Notes: generated by a model not told the origin, from the sequence alone. A stretch of 64,000 bases of DNA from Dasypus novemcinctus (GCF_030445035.2 NC_080702.1:23199652-23263651); one strand, 5' to 3'. Numbered from the stretch's first letter, positions 49,564 to 61,660 are shown. A program made the numbers and translations.

Positions 49564-50628
49564 CATTACTATTTCATTTTCCTGCTGGTTGAATTTGGCA
49601 ATATATTAGGCTTCATTTTTGAAGAAGTTTTGGATCAGAGGGTTTCAGCTGTGGCATGGGGGGATCAATGGTGTCAGTTGTCATTTATGGGGATTGTAAG
49701 GGTGGGAGGGAGTTCTCCAGGGCATGTAAATGGGGTATATAGATATGTTCAGATATTTGTTGGGTATTTTCATAGTAGGTAGAGTTATGCATGAAAACTG
49801 AGGAATGGCGAGTTCTTAGCTGGGAGAGCTCTGTTGTATTCCCTAATCAAACAGCAATAATCCCCCAAGTGCAAAGGCAAAGACCAGTGAAGAATGGTGC
49901 AATGATAGGCCCTTGATACTGATGACTATGCTTTTGAACCTGTGTGCTTGAAATTTCAACTAGGCCTAGAGCTGCAGGGTGCCTAAGAATTACCTCCTGA
50001 GATCCTCCATGTTGCTCAAATGTGGCCACTCTCTAAGCCAAACTCAGCGTGTCAATGCATTACCTTCTCCCCAGCATGGGACATGACTCCTGTGGATGAG
50101 CCTCCTTGGTGCCAAGATATACCAATCACCAGCTGGAAATGCAACTAAAATAAGACCTTGAATGAAAGGGGGAAATGGTAAAGATAAATGAGTTTATATG
50201 GCTAAGAGACTTCAAAATGAGTCAGGAGTTCTTCAGGGGGTTCATGTTTATTTATGTACATCTCAGGAGGATCTCAGAGATGGCCAAAGTAGATACAACC
50301 CCAGGTACTGGTCCTCCTGAGGGCTATGGAGACACACAGATTTTATGGCCATGGCAGACTACTCAGGAGTTCAGTGCCTTGCCAGTGGGTCCTACTTTTG
50401 AGTTTGTACTCCCAAGTGTGATGGAGTTGAACTCAGTTGTGACCCCTCTATACATGTCTCTTCTATCACTTTTACTGAAACTGTGGTTGGCACTGGGGTT
50501 GGTGTATGGTCAGGAGGCTTGCATCTCTGGACTGTCTGTGTGCCTGCTGGGCCCTGAGCCTAAGCAGAATTGCCATACCTACTTTCTGGTTTGTTGTGCT
50601 TACCCAGGTCAACTAATAAGGAGGTGAG
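49564..50628 (+). mobile_element. 5'-inverted L1, inverted 5' part
   Basis: Sense-oriented L1 3' UTR starting ATTACTATTTCATTTTCC and ending AATAAGGAGGTGA. Its right end is the position in the L1 that directly adjoins the left part's breakpoint. Contains the longest of the recurring L1 3' UTR open frames (50175-50627, 150 codons). Confidence 0.8.
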
Positions 50629-51850
50629 CATATCCTTTTCTCTTTATTCCTCAGCCCTAATTTGAATCAGTTTGGTAGCTTGCTGCTCATTCTTGCTATC
50701 TAGACAAGCCCATACCTTTATACTTCAATGTATTTTTCCCAATCCATTTATCCTGTGTGAATGTTGGGTACACAGGTAGTATTGACCTCAGTTTTTCTGG
50801 GAAGTTTTCTTGGCAATATCATTATTTTCTTTACTACCCATATGGTACAAATTTATGTTGTTGATGCCCTGCTTATTTCCTAGATTCAAAATTTGGCCCT
50901 CTGTTGGTCCCTTAGATACTCATTTTCATAGACAGGACCTATATCAAATTCCAGTTGGATCATAGATTGGTGGTTTTCTCTTCCTTGTAACTGCTAATTT
51001 TGCTTGTGACATTGTCCTTCTCCAGTCCTCACATCATTAACTATTTCTTTTGTGACTTCTTTCCACTTGTAAAACTCTCCTGTGTACTGGCAGTACAATG
51101 GTGGAGAATGTATCCTTTTCTTAATTTCTATCACTGTTTCCTTTCCCTTGGATTTTCTTTATCTGATTGTTTCCTACTGGCTTCAATTTTAAGGATGTCT
51201 TCCTTGACAGGGAAACATTGAAACTTTTCCACCTACTCATCACAATTGACCGTTGTATGTTCTATGGTAAATTGCTTCTAGTGTACATGACACCAGCATA
51301 AGAAATGTCATTCAATATTAACAAGATTTTTTCAATTCTATATACAGTGCTCACACTTCTTCCCAAACACTTCATTTATGGTTTGAAAAACAGATATGCA
51401 AAATGATTTGAAGAAAGGAACAAAACTCTTTTGTTTAGCATGTAACTGGGATTAAGAAAGAATGTGTTCTAGAGAATTTTACATTTGGGGAAATTTTCAG
51501 CTTATGGGACTTCTTTTAAGGCAGTACAATTAATTACAGTTGATGAAATTTTATTGACTTAATAAATAAGATTATATGGCTAATCCATAAAACATCAAAA
51601 TAATATTTAAGTTCATATTTAAATGGGATACTAACTATATCAGATCATAGAATATCAATTGTAAATAAAACCATGACATATTTTAAGTGTTTCTTTCCCA
51701 GAAAAGGGAGAGGGAGGGGAACAGCCTAAGGAAAATTCAGATTTTGGACAGGGAAATTTGTCTGCTACATTGGAGGAATCACACACTTCTAGTCTGGGTT
51801 GGACTGAAAGCTAGCAGGTAACCAAAGATAATTTGCCTTTTCAAACACCT
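50629..51850. other. Unique DNA
   Basis: About 1.2 kb without convincing coding frame or known repeat. Confidence 0.5.
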
Positions 51851-51854
51851 TCCC

Positions 51855-52548
51855 TGCTTTGGGCTGTGGGTGGGAGGCTCTTTGTCTCTTCAGAGATAAC
51901 CTAAACTGTCTTCTGTCCTGACTTGTGGGTGTAGGATGGTAAGAAGCTGTAGTCCTGCCATTGGTGACTGTGGCAATGACTCCAGTCCTGGGAAGCCATT
52001 TAGCAATGCAAACTATATACATACCAGTCAGTCCAGGGAAACTCTGATGGTGGTGATGCCGAAAACTTAAGGGAACTTGGACTTGGTCTTGAATGGGAAA
52101 TATAATATAGTCTGTGCATAAATTCAAAATCATCTAATTCTGTGTCCAAGTGTGTCTAGTCTCTAGTAATCCAGTTAAGTGATATGGGCTTTGAATGTTC
52201 AGAAAGGATGTAAGACTGAATGTGTATTCAAAGTTGGATCCAGACAGAATGTGGGCAAGATGCTAATTCAAGCTCACCGGAAAGGTGAGTGATATGTTAA
52301 TTCAAAACCTATTTGGTACTCAGGCAAAGACTTAACTAACAAAGAAAGTAGTTTTCTTTGATAAAAGCACCATTTGACTCCCTGCCCTGTATAAAAGGAA
52401 CTTGAAAAGCTTGTTTGAGGCTCAGGTTTGAAACAGAAAGCTCCTGAGTCTGGCCAGTTGTCAATAAATCAGTTTTCCTTCTCAAATCATTCTTGAGTCC
52501 TGGCCTTTTTATACACAAATAATTGAACCTTTCTCAACTGCTACAACA
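51855..52548 (+). mobile_element. Class I-type solo LTR, longest copy, 4-bp duplication
   Basis: 694 bp. Starts TGCTTTGGGCTG, ends GCTACAACA. GTATAAAAGG at about 52390 and CAATAAATC at about 52463. Perfect duplication TCCC at 51851-51854 and 52549-52552. No internal retroviral sequence on either side, so a recombined solo LTR. Confidence 0.85.
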
Positions 52549-52559
52549 TCCCTACTGCC

Positions 52560-53190
52560 CCAAGATTATTACTGAGAAGGCAGAAGGAGGGAAGGTATGG
52601 CAGATATCTGAGGAAATTTGTGAGGCTTGGCTATCCCTGAGGACATTGCCTCCGGAGGGCTCACCGATTTGAAGAGTTACTCAGAATGCATTCCCCCAAG
52701 CACCTCTGGTCTGAGCTAACGTCTCTCAAAGAGCACCATCCATTGTCCAGATAAGAAAAGTTCACAAAAAAAAGAAAATATAAAATAAAAGAGGCATGTA
52801 TCTTTACTGTCTTCCTCTCCAAAGCCCTTGGGAACAGGTCTGCACCCCATTACTGGGTCATTAGTTCTGGTTTGAGAAGTTAAATAGGGGCAATCTTAAA
52901 TATCTAGAATAAGTTGATCCAAGAGTCAAAGAAGAGTGGTAGCATACAGCTACTTAATAGCAAATACTTAAGCAAGAGAGAAAAAGAACATCAGAGAAAA
53001 CAGTGTCAGAATCAGATGCTTAGATATCAGTAAAAATTACAAGGAAAAGGAAGAGATGACTGAGGCAAAGGAAAAATCAAAACTCCAGAAATAGCTAATC
53101 AATGAAGTTCATACAAATATCCTAAATTAAATCACAGAGTTGAAGGATGAAATGGCTAAGGAAATCAAATACATTAAGACAATGGGAACT
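52560..53190 (+). mobile_element. L1 5' UTR / ORF1-start fragment
   Basis: Plus-strand sequence matching 53860-54330 about 1.1 kb downstream (shared AAGGAAATCAAA-type A-rich ORF1 region and GGAACAGGTCTGCACCCCATTACT versus GAAGCAGGTCTGCAACCCATTACT). It represents a second copy of the same L1 part in tandem orientation. Confidence 0.55.
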
Positions 53191-54345
53191 TCCAGGAAAA
53201 TGACAGACTAGAAAGATAGGGCACTCTCTTCTCTCCCAGAAAAATAGTTAGAAGACAGGCAGAAATGGCCTGGAAAAACCTTCTAGGGTTAGGGATACTA
53301 GAGGAAGACTGGCACTACCCAGAAGAGAAAAATAGAAAGAAAAAGAATTGTGATGATAAAATTGTGAGTTACAAGTAGCAGCTGCTACTGCAGGCAACTT
53401 CCCCCACTGTAGTCCTATTCAACTCTCAGGCTGAAAGCCACAAAGGGGGCCTTAGGATCCACCTCCCCAGGAAAGAGAAGAGAAAGGGACACAGCCTAAG
53501 GCTGACTCAGTTTTGACCACAAATTAGGTCTCCTATATATCTGGAGCCCTTTCAAGATGGCGAGGCTAAATGTTTGCCTTGGAAACCAGCTCAAATCTAA
53601 AAATGTCCAGGAATAAAGAGATCTAAGCCTTTCAAACACCCACTCTACAGATTGGGACTGGTTGTTGAGGATGCAAAGGGAAGTGGAATTATTTCCTAAC
53701 CAGTAAAAGAGAAGGGGCTGCCAGCAAAGTTTGGAGAACTACCCCCTAGAAAGTTTGAAATATGAGGCTCAGCCTCCAGGGAGAAACCTCTATCACAATG
53801 ATCCAGTCCCTGTTGCAGCACTTTCCAACAAAGCATTGAACTAAGAAGGTTGTCAAAGAGCGCCATCTTCTGGCAGGCCAAGGAAGTGCACATGAGGAAA
53901 TCTGACCTTTGCAGTCTCCCTCCCCAAGGCCCTAGGAAGCAGGTCTGCAACCCATTACTTGGGTCCAGAGCCCGGTTTTGAGCAACTAACAAGGACATTT
54001 CTAAAGACTCAGGAAAGGTTGAACCAAGAATCAATGAAGAGCACTAACACAAAACCTCCTGCCACTAAATCCCTACAAAAGAGAGAAATTGAGCATCTGA
54101 GTAAACACACCATACTGAACATACCCTAGACATCAGCAAAAAAATTACAAGCCATGCTAAGAAAATGGAAAACATAGCTAAAGAAAAGGAATATATTAAA
54201 CCCCAAAAGAGACACAGAATTTGGGAAAACTGATCAATTAGATGCACACAACTTTCCAGACTCAATTTAATGCATTGAAATAACTGAATTGTTGGGCACA
54301 ATGAACCAGAAACTGACTGTGGAACTTCTAGACATCTGGAAAGCA
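53191..54345 (+). mobile_element. Older L1, 5' UTR and ORF1 start
   Basis: Begins near a GGGAACTTCCAGGAAAATGAC leader (L1 5' end type) and leads into A-rich ORF1 sequence. It is interrupted at about 54346 by a MaLR element and resumes at 57862. Confidence 0.6.
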
Positions 54346-54629
54346 AGTACCCGGATGATAGTGCCCCATTTGTGGGCCTAAGTAAATTTGGAACTATAAA
54401 TCAGGATTCAAAATGCAGTTATCTAGGAAAGAATTGTGGAAAGTCTTACTGTATGATGGCTTAAACCCCTGCTTCTTGCATGCTAAACCAACAAGCTTTT
54501 TGAAAGAGCTATATGAACAAAACTATTGTCACCATGGACTAAAGTGGACATGTAGGAGAAAGATGAAAGGGGAAACCATTGAGAGATGGAATTAAGATAT
54601 TTCCTCAGGCCAAGAGAGGAATCCCATCT

Positions 54630-54975
54630 ATGTGTACAGAGAGGGTGAGTTTGCCCAGGCAGTTGAAGAGCATGAATGTTTCTGCCCACTGTTCAGGGAG
54701 AGTTCTGCCAGCCCAGGGTACAGAGAGGGTGGAGAACATTACCCAAAGATTAGGAAGTTTAAGATCACCACCCCATAGGTCTGAGAGGGGTGGACCTGTC
54801 CTCCATGAATTAGGGAAGGCCAGGTCATCAACTCAGTGCTCTGAGAGGTTTGGGCCTCTATGTCAAAAGTTAAGGAGAATGTTGTCTTTACTTTACTGTA
54901 CCAGGGGGGCTAAGAGTCTAACCCAAAGATTAGGTAAAGTGTGGCTATCACCCCAATGCTCTTGGAGTGTGAGTT
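54630..54975 (+). repeat. Degenerate ~58-bp tandem repeats in MaLR internal region
   Basis: About six diverged units with a recurring pattern: TCTGAGAGGGGT, then TAACCCAAAGATTAGG-like, then ATCACCCCAA. Also present, antisense, at 18170-18500. Confidence 0.55.
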
Positions 54976-55108
54976 CTGGAGCTTGATGAATACCCAGATG
55001 ATTGCTGTGAGTGGAACAAAGAAAATGACCATTGGACAAGCCTGTGGAAAGGGTGGGTTCCCAGAAGGCCACACAGAGAAGAAATCATCACCTTAAGAAT
55101 GACTCTCA

Positions 55109-56979
55109 AGTTGTCTTGCCACTGTGCATACAGGGCAACATTTATTGCAGTGATAGAAGCCAAAAAATCAAAAACAAAGCTTTTACATTTTAAAATTTTT
55201 TGATACTCCAATTTACTTTTACTTTAATTTTTCTAAATTAGTGTGTATTCTACAACTAACTTTTAAACCCATCACTATTTTCCATTTTACTATTAATGGA
55301 ACCTGGCAATATATTGGGCTTTGTTTTTGAGGAACTTTTGGACCACAGAGAGGTTCAACTATGGCAGGGGAGGAATACTGGTGTGGGGTGTTATTGATAG
55401 GGGACACATGGTTGGAAGGAAGTTCTCCAGGGCATATATACAGGGTACATAAAAATGTTTGAATATTTTCAAAGTGGTTACAGTTAAAAATGACAACTGA
55501 GGGAGTGCTGAGTTCCTAGTCAGGGAAGCCTTATCACATTCCCCAATGGAATGACAATAATCCCTCAGTGCAATGGCTAAGACCAATAAAGAAAAATGGT
55601 CCAACAATGAGCCCATGATACTAATGACTATGCTTGTGACCTGTGTGCTTGAAATAAGAACTACGCCTAGACCTTCAGGATGTCTAAGAGTTACCTCCTG
55701 AGAGCCTCTATGTTGCTCAAATGTGGCCACTCTCAAAGCCAAACTCAGCATGTAAATGCATTGCCATCTCCCCAACATTGGACATGACTCTCAGGGATGA
55801 CCCTTCCTGGTGCCAAGGGATTACTACGAAGCACCAGCTGATGATGTAACTAGAAAGTGACCTTGAATAAAAGGGTCAACTCCGACCAGCGGAATATCTC
55901 AGCCAACTTGTAGTATCAGATATTAAAAATGCTTTTTGCCTTTGAATAAAAGGTGGAAATGGAAAAGACAATTGAGATTATATGAGTCTCCAAAAAAGAG
56001 TTGGGAGGTCATCAGAGGGGTCATCCTGAAGCATATCTCAGAATGGTCCCAGAGACAGCCAAAGAAGATGCAAGCCCAGGTATTGGTTCTTCTGAGGGCT
56101 ACAGAGACCCACAGGTTCTATTGTCCAATGATGATGGACTTCAGTGCCATGTCAGTTGGCCCTACTTTCGAGTTTGTGTTCCCGAGTGTGATGGAGTTGG
56201 ATTCAGATGTGATCTCTGTTCACAAGCCTCTCCTGTTACTTTTACCAGACCTATGGTTGGTGCTGGGGTTTGGAGTATATTCAGGGTACCTGAATCTCTG
56301 GACTGTCCATGTGATAGCCATGCCCTGAACCTCAACAGATTTGCCACTCCTACCCTCTGGTTTGTTGGATTTATCCCAGCCAGCTAACAGGGAGGCAAAG
56401 AAGGTCTACCACCACACCAGAAAGCCAAGAGTGCCTACAACTTCAAGCAGGAGAATTGCATCCATCATCCAAGTTTAATCTAACCCCCCTGTTGATATAG
56501 AGGTGGAGTGGACATAACCATCCCAGGGTCCACAGAATGGATGAATAGAATATGGATTAGAGTGGACTACTGATATTCTCTTCTGGAACTATTATGCTTA
56601 GTAATGGAAGGAAATGTAACATTGATGTGGAGAAAGGTGCCATGGTAGCTGCTGAGGGTAGGGAGAGGGAAGAAGAGATGTGATGTGGGGGCATTTTCAG
56701 GACTTGGAGATGTCCTGGGTGGTACTGCAGGGACAGTTACTGGACATTGTATATCCTACCATGGCCCACTGGGTGGAATGGAGGAGAGTGTAAACTAAAA
56801 TGTGGACCATTGTCCATGTGGTGCAACAGTACTCAGAGATGTATTCACCAAGTGCAATCAATGGCTCATGATGATGGAGGAGGTTGTTGGTATAGGAGGA
56901 GTGGGGTGAAGGGGCTGGGGGGTATATGTGAACCTCATATTGTTTAAATGTAACATTAAAAGAATAAAGACACACAAAA
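55109..56979 (+). mobile_element. L1 3' UTR insertion with 14-bp duplication
   Basis: 1.87 kb of sense L1 3' UTR with an A-rich end (56955-56980). Duplication aagaatgactctca (55095-55108) versus aagaatgaccctca (56980-56993), one mismatch. Contains overlapping 128-130-codon frames at 55936-56387 in the region that is open in other copies. Confidence 0.85.
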
Positions 56980-57294
56980 AAGAATGACCCTCAGACTTTG
57001 ACATTTAATGAAATATTCCCTGCAAGTACACTGAACTGTGGAGGACTCATGACTCATGTTTCTTTCCCAATTTCTCCTTATGGTAATGCAAATGCTTACT
57101 CTTTGTCTGTTCATTTGTATATTGGAAGCAGAAAAATGGTTTTGTATGCTTAAGAGGTCTACAGTCAGACTTGATTTGCCCCAAGACAAAATGTATTCCT
57201 TTAAACTGATTGTGATAAGATTTGTACTTAGCATTGTTACTGAAATAAGGGTTTTTGAATATTGTAATGTCTTTTTGGAAATCAGAGGGTGGAG

Positions 57295-57861
57295 TGTAGC
57301 AGTTTGATATGGTTTATGAATTCCAAAAATAGATATTGGATTATGTTTATAATCTGATCTGTACCTGGGTGTGATTAAGTTATGATTAAGGTTTTGATTG
57401 GGCCACATAATTAGGGCATTGAATCCTCAACACTTGGTGGGTGGAGACTCACAGATAAAAGACTTGGCAAAGGATGGAGTTGAGGGTTTTTGATGTTGAA
57501 GTTTTGATGTTGGAGTTTAATATTGAAGCTTTAAGCTGAAGCCCCAGGAAGTAAGCACACAGAAGAAAGAGAAGCAACCCCAGGAAGAGAGGAATCCTGG
57601 GCCCAGGAAGAAGCAAACTCTGGGAAGAGAGGAACCCTGAACCCAGAGAGAAACAAGACCCTGGAAGAGAGGAACCTAGGGTGCCTGAAACCTTGCAGAC
57701 ATCAGCAGCCATCTTGTTCCAGCACATGAAAATAAACTGGTTTGGGAAGTAATTTATGCTTTATGGCCTGGTATCTAAATTCCTACCCCAAATAAATACC
57801 CTTTATAAAAATCAACCAATTACTGGTATTTTGCATCAGTCCCCTCTGGCTGACTAATACA
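57295..57861 (+). repeat. 3' LTR of the partial MaLR element
   Basis: TGTAGCAGTTTGATATGG ... GCTGACTAATACA; AATAAA near 57792. The best sense-oriented copy of this LTR here. Confidence 0.85.
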
Positions 57862-58410
57862 ATACCTCAGACAGAAGAGCTGAAATTAAGGAGAAAACAG
57901 TGAGAGAAAAGAATGAAAAAGTTGAGCAGGGTTTCTGGAGTGATAACATGAAACACAACATAAATATCCTGGGAGTTCCAAAAGGAGAAGAGAAGGTAAA
58001 ATAAGAATAAAGAGTATTTGAGGAAATAATAGCTGAAAATGCTCCAACTCTCATGAAAGAAATGAACTTACAAGACCAAGAAGTGCAATATTCCCCAATC
58101 AGAAAAAAATCCAAGCCACATACTACTCAGAATGGCAAACATGAAAGATAAAGAGAAAATTCTGAGAGCAGCAAGGGAGAAGCAACCCAATTTATACAAG
58201 GGAGGCCCAGTAAGACTTATGTGAATTTCTCATCAGAAACCATGAAGGGAAGAAAACAGTGGTATGATACAATTATGATACTGGAAGAGAAAACCAGCAA
58301 GTTGAGAATTCTTTATCTGGCACAGTTGTCTTTCAAATATGAAGGTGAGTTTAAAAGAATCACAAATAAACAGAAACTAAGAGAATTCCTTTGCAGGAAA
58401 TATTAAAGGA
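57862..58410 (+). pseudogene. Old L1 ORF1 remnant
   Basis: Plus-strand frame pieces encode ORF1p-like segments, including VNFSSETMKGRKQWYD and RILYLAQLSFKYEGEFKR in 58221-58406, matching the ORF1 C-terminal domain. Frame changes and stops upstream. Confidence 0.75.
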
Positions 58411-58539
58411 TGCTTTAGAGACTAAAAGGAGAAAGAGATTTGGAAGAGAGTACAGAAGAAAAAATAACAGAAAGAATAGCAAAAAGAGTAAAAGGACAGA
58501 CAAAAATAAGATGACATATAAAAACCAAAGAATATCATG

Positions 58540-60790
58540 GTGGAAGTAAATGATGCATTTATAGTAGTATCATTGAATGTGTAAGGATTAGACAATGCAA
58601 TAAAAAAATATAGACTGACAAAATGGATAAAAACAATATGAGCCATCCATATGCTGCCTAAAAGAGACTCACTTTAGACCCAGAGATACAATATGTTTAA
58701 AAGTGAAAGGTTGGAAGAAAATACTCCATGTAACCAAAAAGGTAAAGATTAATGATCCTAGTATTGGACAAATATAGACTTTAACTGCAAAAAGTGTTAT
58801 GCAATCCAGAAGGCCATTATATATTAATAAAAGGGACAGTTCACCAGGAAGAAAGAACAGCCATAAATATCTAGGCACCTAACTCAGGGTGCCCTAGAAT
58901 ACATGACGAAAACACTGGCAAAATTGAAGGGAGAAATTGACATCTCTACAATTATAGTTGGAGAACTCAACATAGCACTTACATCATTAGATAGACCAAC
59001 CAGACAGAGGATCAACAAGGAAACAGAGTATTTGAACCATATAATAAGCAGACTTAACAGACATATACAGAACATTGCACCCAAACTCACTGGGTTATAC
59101 ATTCTTCTCGAGTGCTCAGGGATCCTTCTCCAGGATAGACCACATATTAGGTCATAATGCAAGTCTCAATAAATATAAAAAGATTGAAATTATACGAAGT
59201 ACCTACTCAGATCATAATGGAATGAAACTGGAAAGCAATAAAAGTCAAGAAAGAGGTAAATTCACAAATGTGAATCCTAAATAATCAGTGGGTCAAGGAA
59301 GAAATTGTAAGTGAAATTAGTAAATATATTGAGATTAATGAAAATGAAAACACAACTTATCAAAATTGATGGGATACAGTTAAGGCAGTCCTGAGAGGGA
59401 AATTTATAGTACTAAATTTAAAAAGAAGAGAGAACTAAAATCAAAGATCTAACTGAATAACTGGAGAAAATAGAAAAATAACAGCAAACCACTCCCAAAG
59501 CAAGCAGAAGCAAAGAAATAATAAAGATTAGAGCAGAAATAAATGAAATTGAGAATAAAAAACAAGAAAGAACAACAACAAAACCTTGTTCTTTGAGACC
59601 AATAAAACGGACAACCCCCTAGTTAGACTAAAAAAGAAAAAAAAGAGTTGCAAATAAAATCAGAAATGAAAGGTGTGAAGTTACAACTGATCTCACAGAA
59701 TTAAAAAGGATAATAAAAGGATGTTATGAGAAACTGTATGACAACAAACTGGACAACCTAGATTAAACGAGCAAATTCCTAGAAATGTACAAACAACCTA
59801 CACAGATTTTATAAGAAATGAAAGATCTTCACAAACCAATCACATTAAAGTGATTTAATCAGTCATCAAAAATCTTCCAAAGTACTGCAGGGACAGTTGC
59901 TGGACATTGTATGTCCTGCCATGGTCCACTGGGTGGACTGGGGGAAAGTGTAAGCTATAATGTAAACCATTATCCATGTGGTGCAGCAGTGCTCCAAAAT
60001 GTATTCACCAAATGCAATGAATGTCCCATGATGATGAAAGAGGTTGTTGATATGGGAGGAGTGTGGTGAGGGGGGTGGGGGTATATGGGGGCCTCATATT
60101 TTTTTTAATGTAACATTAAAAAGCATAAAGACAAAAAGAAATTGTCCAAAAAAGAAAAGTCTGGGATAAAATTGCTTCACGGGTGAATTGTACCAAGCAT
60201 TTCAAGAATAATCAACACCAATCTTGTTTAAACTCTTTTAAAAAATTTGAAGAGGAGAGAAAATTACCCGACACATTTTATGAAGCCAAAATCACCCCAA
60301 TAAGAAAGCCAGAAAAAGACACTACAAGAAAAGAAAGTTACAGACAAATTTCTCTAATGAACATATATGCAAAGTTTCTAAACAAAATATTTGGAAATAG
60401 AATCCAACAGCATACCTAAAGACTTGTACATCAAACCAAGTGGAATTTATTCCTGCTGTGCAAGTCTGCTTCAACATAAGAAAATCAATTAACATAACAC
60501 ACCACATTAACAAATTGAAGAAAAAAAAAGCACATGATCATCTCAATTGATGCAGAAAAGGCATTCAACAAAATCAAGCATCTTTTTTTCATGAAAGCAT
60601 TTCAAAAGATAAGAATAAAATGAAAATTCCTCAATATGATAAAAGCCATATGTTAAAAACCCACATTCAACCTTGTACTCAATGGGGAAATGTTGAAAGC
60701 TTTTCCTCTAAGATTGGAAACAAGATAAGGATGCCTACAGTTGTGCTAGAAGTTCTAGCTACTGCAGATAGACAAGAAAATAAGACAAGC
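58540..60790 (+). pseudogene. Old L1 ORF2 remnant
   Basis: N-terminus at about 58540, endonuclease piece at 58903-59157 (contains TSLDRPTRQRINKET and EYLNHII), DHILGHNASL at 59075-59284, and RT piece at 60183-60419 ([17 protein letters not shown]). Interrupted by an L1 tail at 59881-60137. Cut at about 60790 by the ERV LTR. Confidence 0.8.
59881..60137 (+). mobile_element. Short L1 tail inserted in ORF2
   Basis: About 255 bp of sense L1 3' UTR ending with an A-rich stretch. Flanks aaatcttccaaa and aaattgtccaaa suggest a decayed duplication. Confidence 0.75.
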
Positions 60791-61153
60791 TGTAGGGGAC
60801 CCAGAAGTAATGTCTGGGGCTCAACTATAGTCATGTTGCTAGGGAGGATCAATGTGAGCAGAAAGGGTGTGGTCAGCCATGTCAGTACCTGCAAGTAAGC
60901 AAAAAGGAGCTAATGTCCTGATAAGAAGAAATTCTAAGTAAACCCTCCTCAAGGAACTTCATACCACCTCTCTGAGAACAATGGCCTAGTTAACTGCTTT
61001 AAATAACCTTGTGGTGCCAGCTCGGAGCCTTGGCTTTGCCATCAGCTAGCCCTGGCCCACCTGGTTCCCTCTAAACTCTTCTTTGTCTCTGTGTGTCTTT
61101 CTTAAGCTCTTGTCGCCTCCCCTCATGTTCTCTGTTCACTTGCACAGGACACA
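60791..61153 (+). repeat. 5' LTR of the ERV
   Basis: TGTAGGGGACCC ... GGACACA, about 363 bp. TTTAAATAA near 60998 could be the TATA element. No perfect AATAAA seen. The short length and no clear polyadenylation signal leave the exact right edge open by a few bases. Confidence 0.7.
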
Positions 61154-61158
61154 GCAAG

Positions 61159-61176
61159 TGGCAACTGAACAGGGAC
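61159..61176 (+). promoter_or_regulatory. ERV primer-binding site, tRNA-Lys type
   Basis: TGGCAACTGAACAGGGAC agrees with the 18-base Lys PBS at 15 positions. Lys priming is common in class II (beta) retroviruses and ERVK. Confidence 0.75.
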
Positions 61177-61235
61177 CTGAGTACCTGAGTATGGAGGAAA
61201 GTAAAGAGAAGGTGAGGAGTCTCCCTGTGAAGAGT

Positions 61236-61244
61236 GGTAAGTAC
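61236..61244 (+). promoter_or_regulatory. Candidate leader splice donor
   Basis: GGTAAGTAC in the leader between PBS and gag, a strong match to the mammalian donor consensus and in the usual retroviral position. Confidence 0.45.
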
Positions 61245-61279
61245 AGGGAGGAAGTGCTGGGTGTAAAAAATGGTGAACC

Positions 61280-61660
61280 ATGGTTCATCACAGCAGTTTG
61301 TATGTCCAAATGTTGAAAACTCTGTTAGCTGATAAGGTTCAAAACTGACTACCTCGCAATTGGAAATGTTTTTAGATTTTGTGCAAAAGACCTGCCCTTG
61401 GTTTCCCAAAGTATGCACCATAAAGGAAGAGACATGGAGGAAGGTTAGCCAATGCCTTCAGGACCATTACACTGCCAAAGGGCCACAGGGCATGCCAGTG
61501 TGCACCTTTGCTTTGTGGGGCTTAATAAGAGATTTCCTGGATACTCTGAGGGAGTTGGAATGCAAAACTATGGTTGAAGCTTTAGCATCCACAGTTAATA
61601 AAAGGTTAAAGGAGTCCTCTCCAGCTGCTGCCAAGAACACTGAGGTAGAGAGGTAAGAGA
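61280..61660 (+). pseudogene. gag: gag matrix region
   Basis: Betaretrovirus-like matrix. ATG at 61280-61282 opens a frame that stops at 61346. The remaining matrix follows in another frame from about 61345 (98 codons from 61360), with Trp and Cys-Pro-Trp-Phe-Pro positions typical of ERVK matrix. It ends before a stop at about 61654. A frameshift and stops show decay. Confidence 0.75.

Larger units (their letters stand above)
54346..57861 (+). mobile_element. Partial MaLR element (internal part and 3' LTR)
   Basis: Internal region matches the minus-strand provirus 17731-19696 (for example GCAGTTATCTAGGAAAGA and GCATGCTAAACCAACAAGC). Its 5' LTR and first internal kilobase are absent. The 3' LTR is 57295-57861. 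A plus-strand L1 (55109-56979) is nested inside. Confidence 0.75.

Noticed and set aside
54579-54986. 135-codon plus-strand frame
   Set aside because: Falls in the repeat-containing MaLR internal region; the homologous stretch at 18170-18500 does not keep it open.
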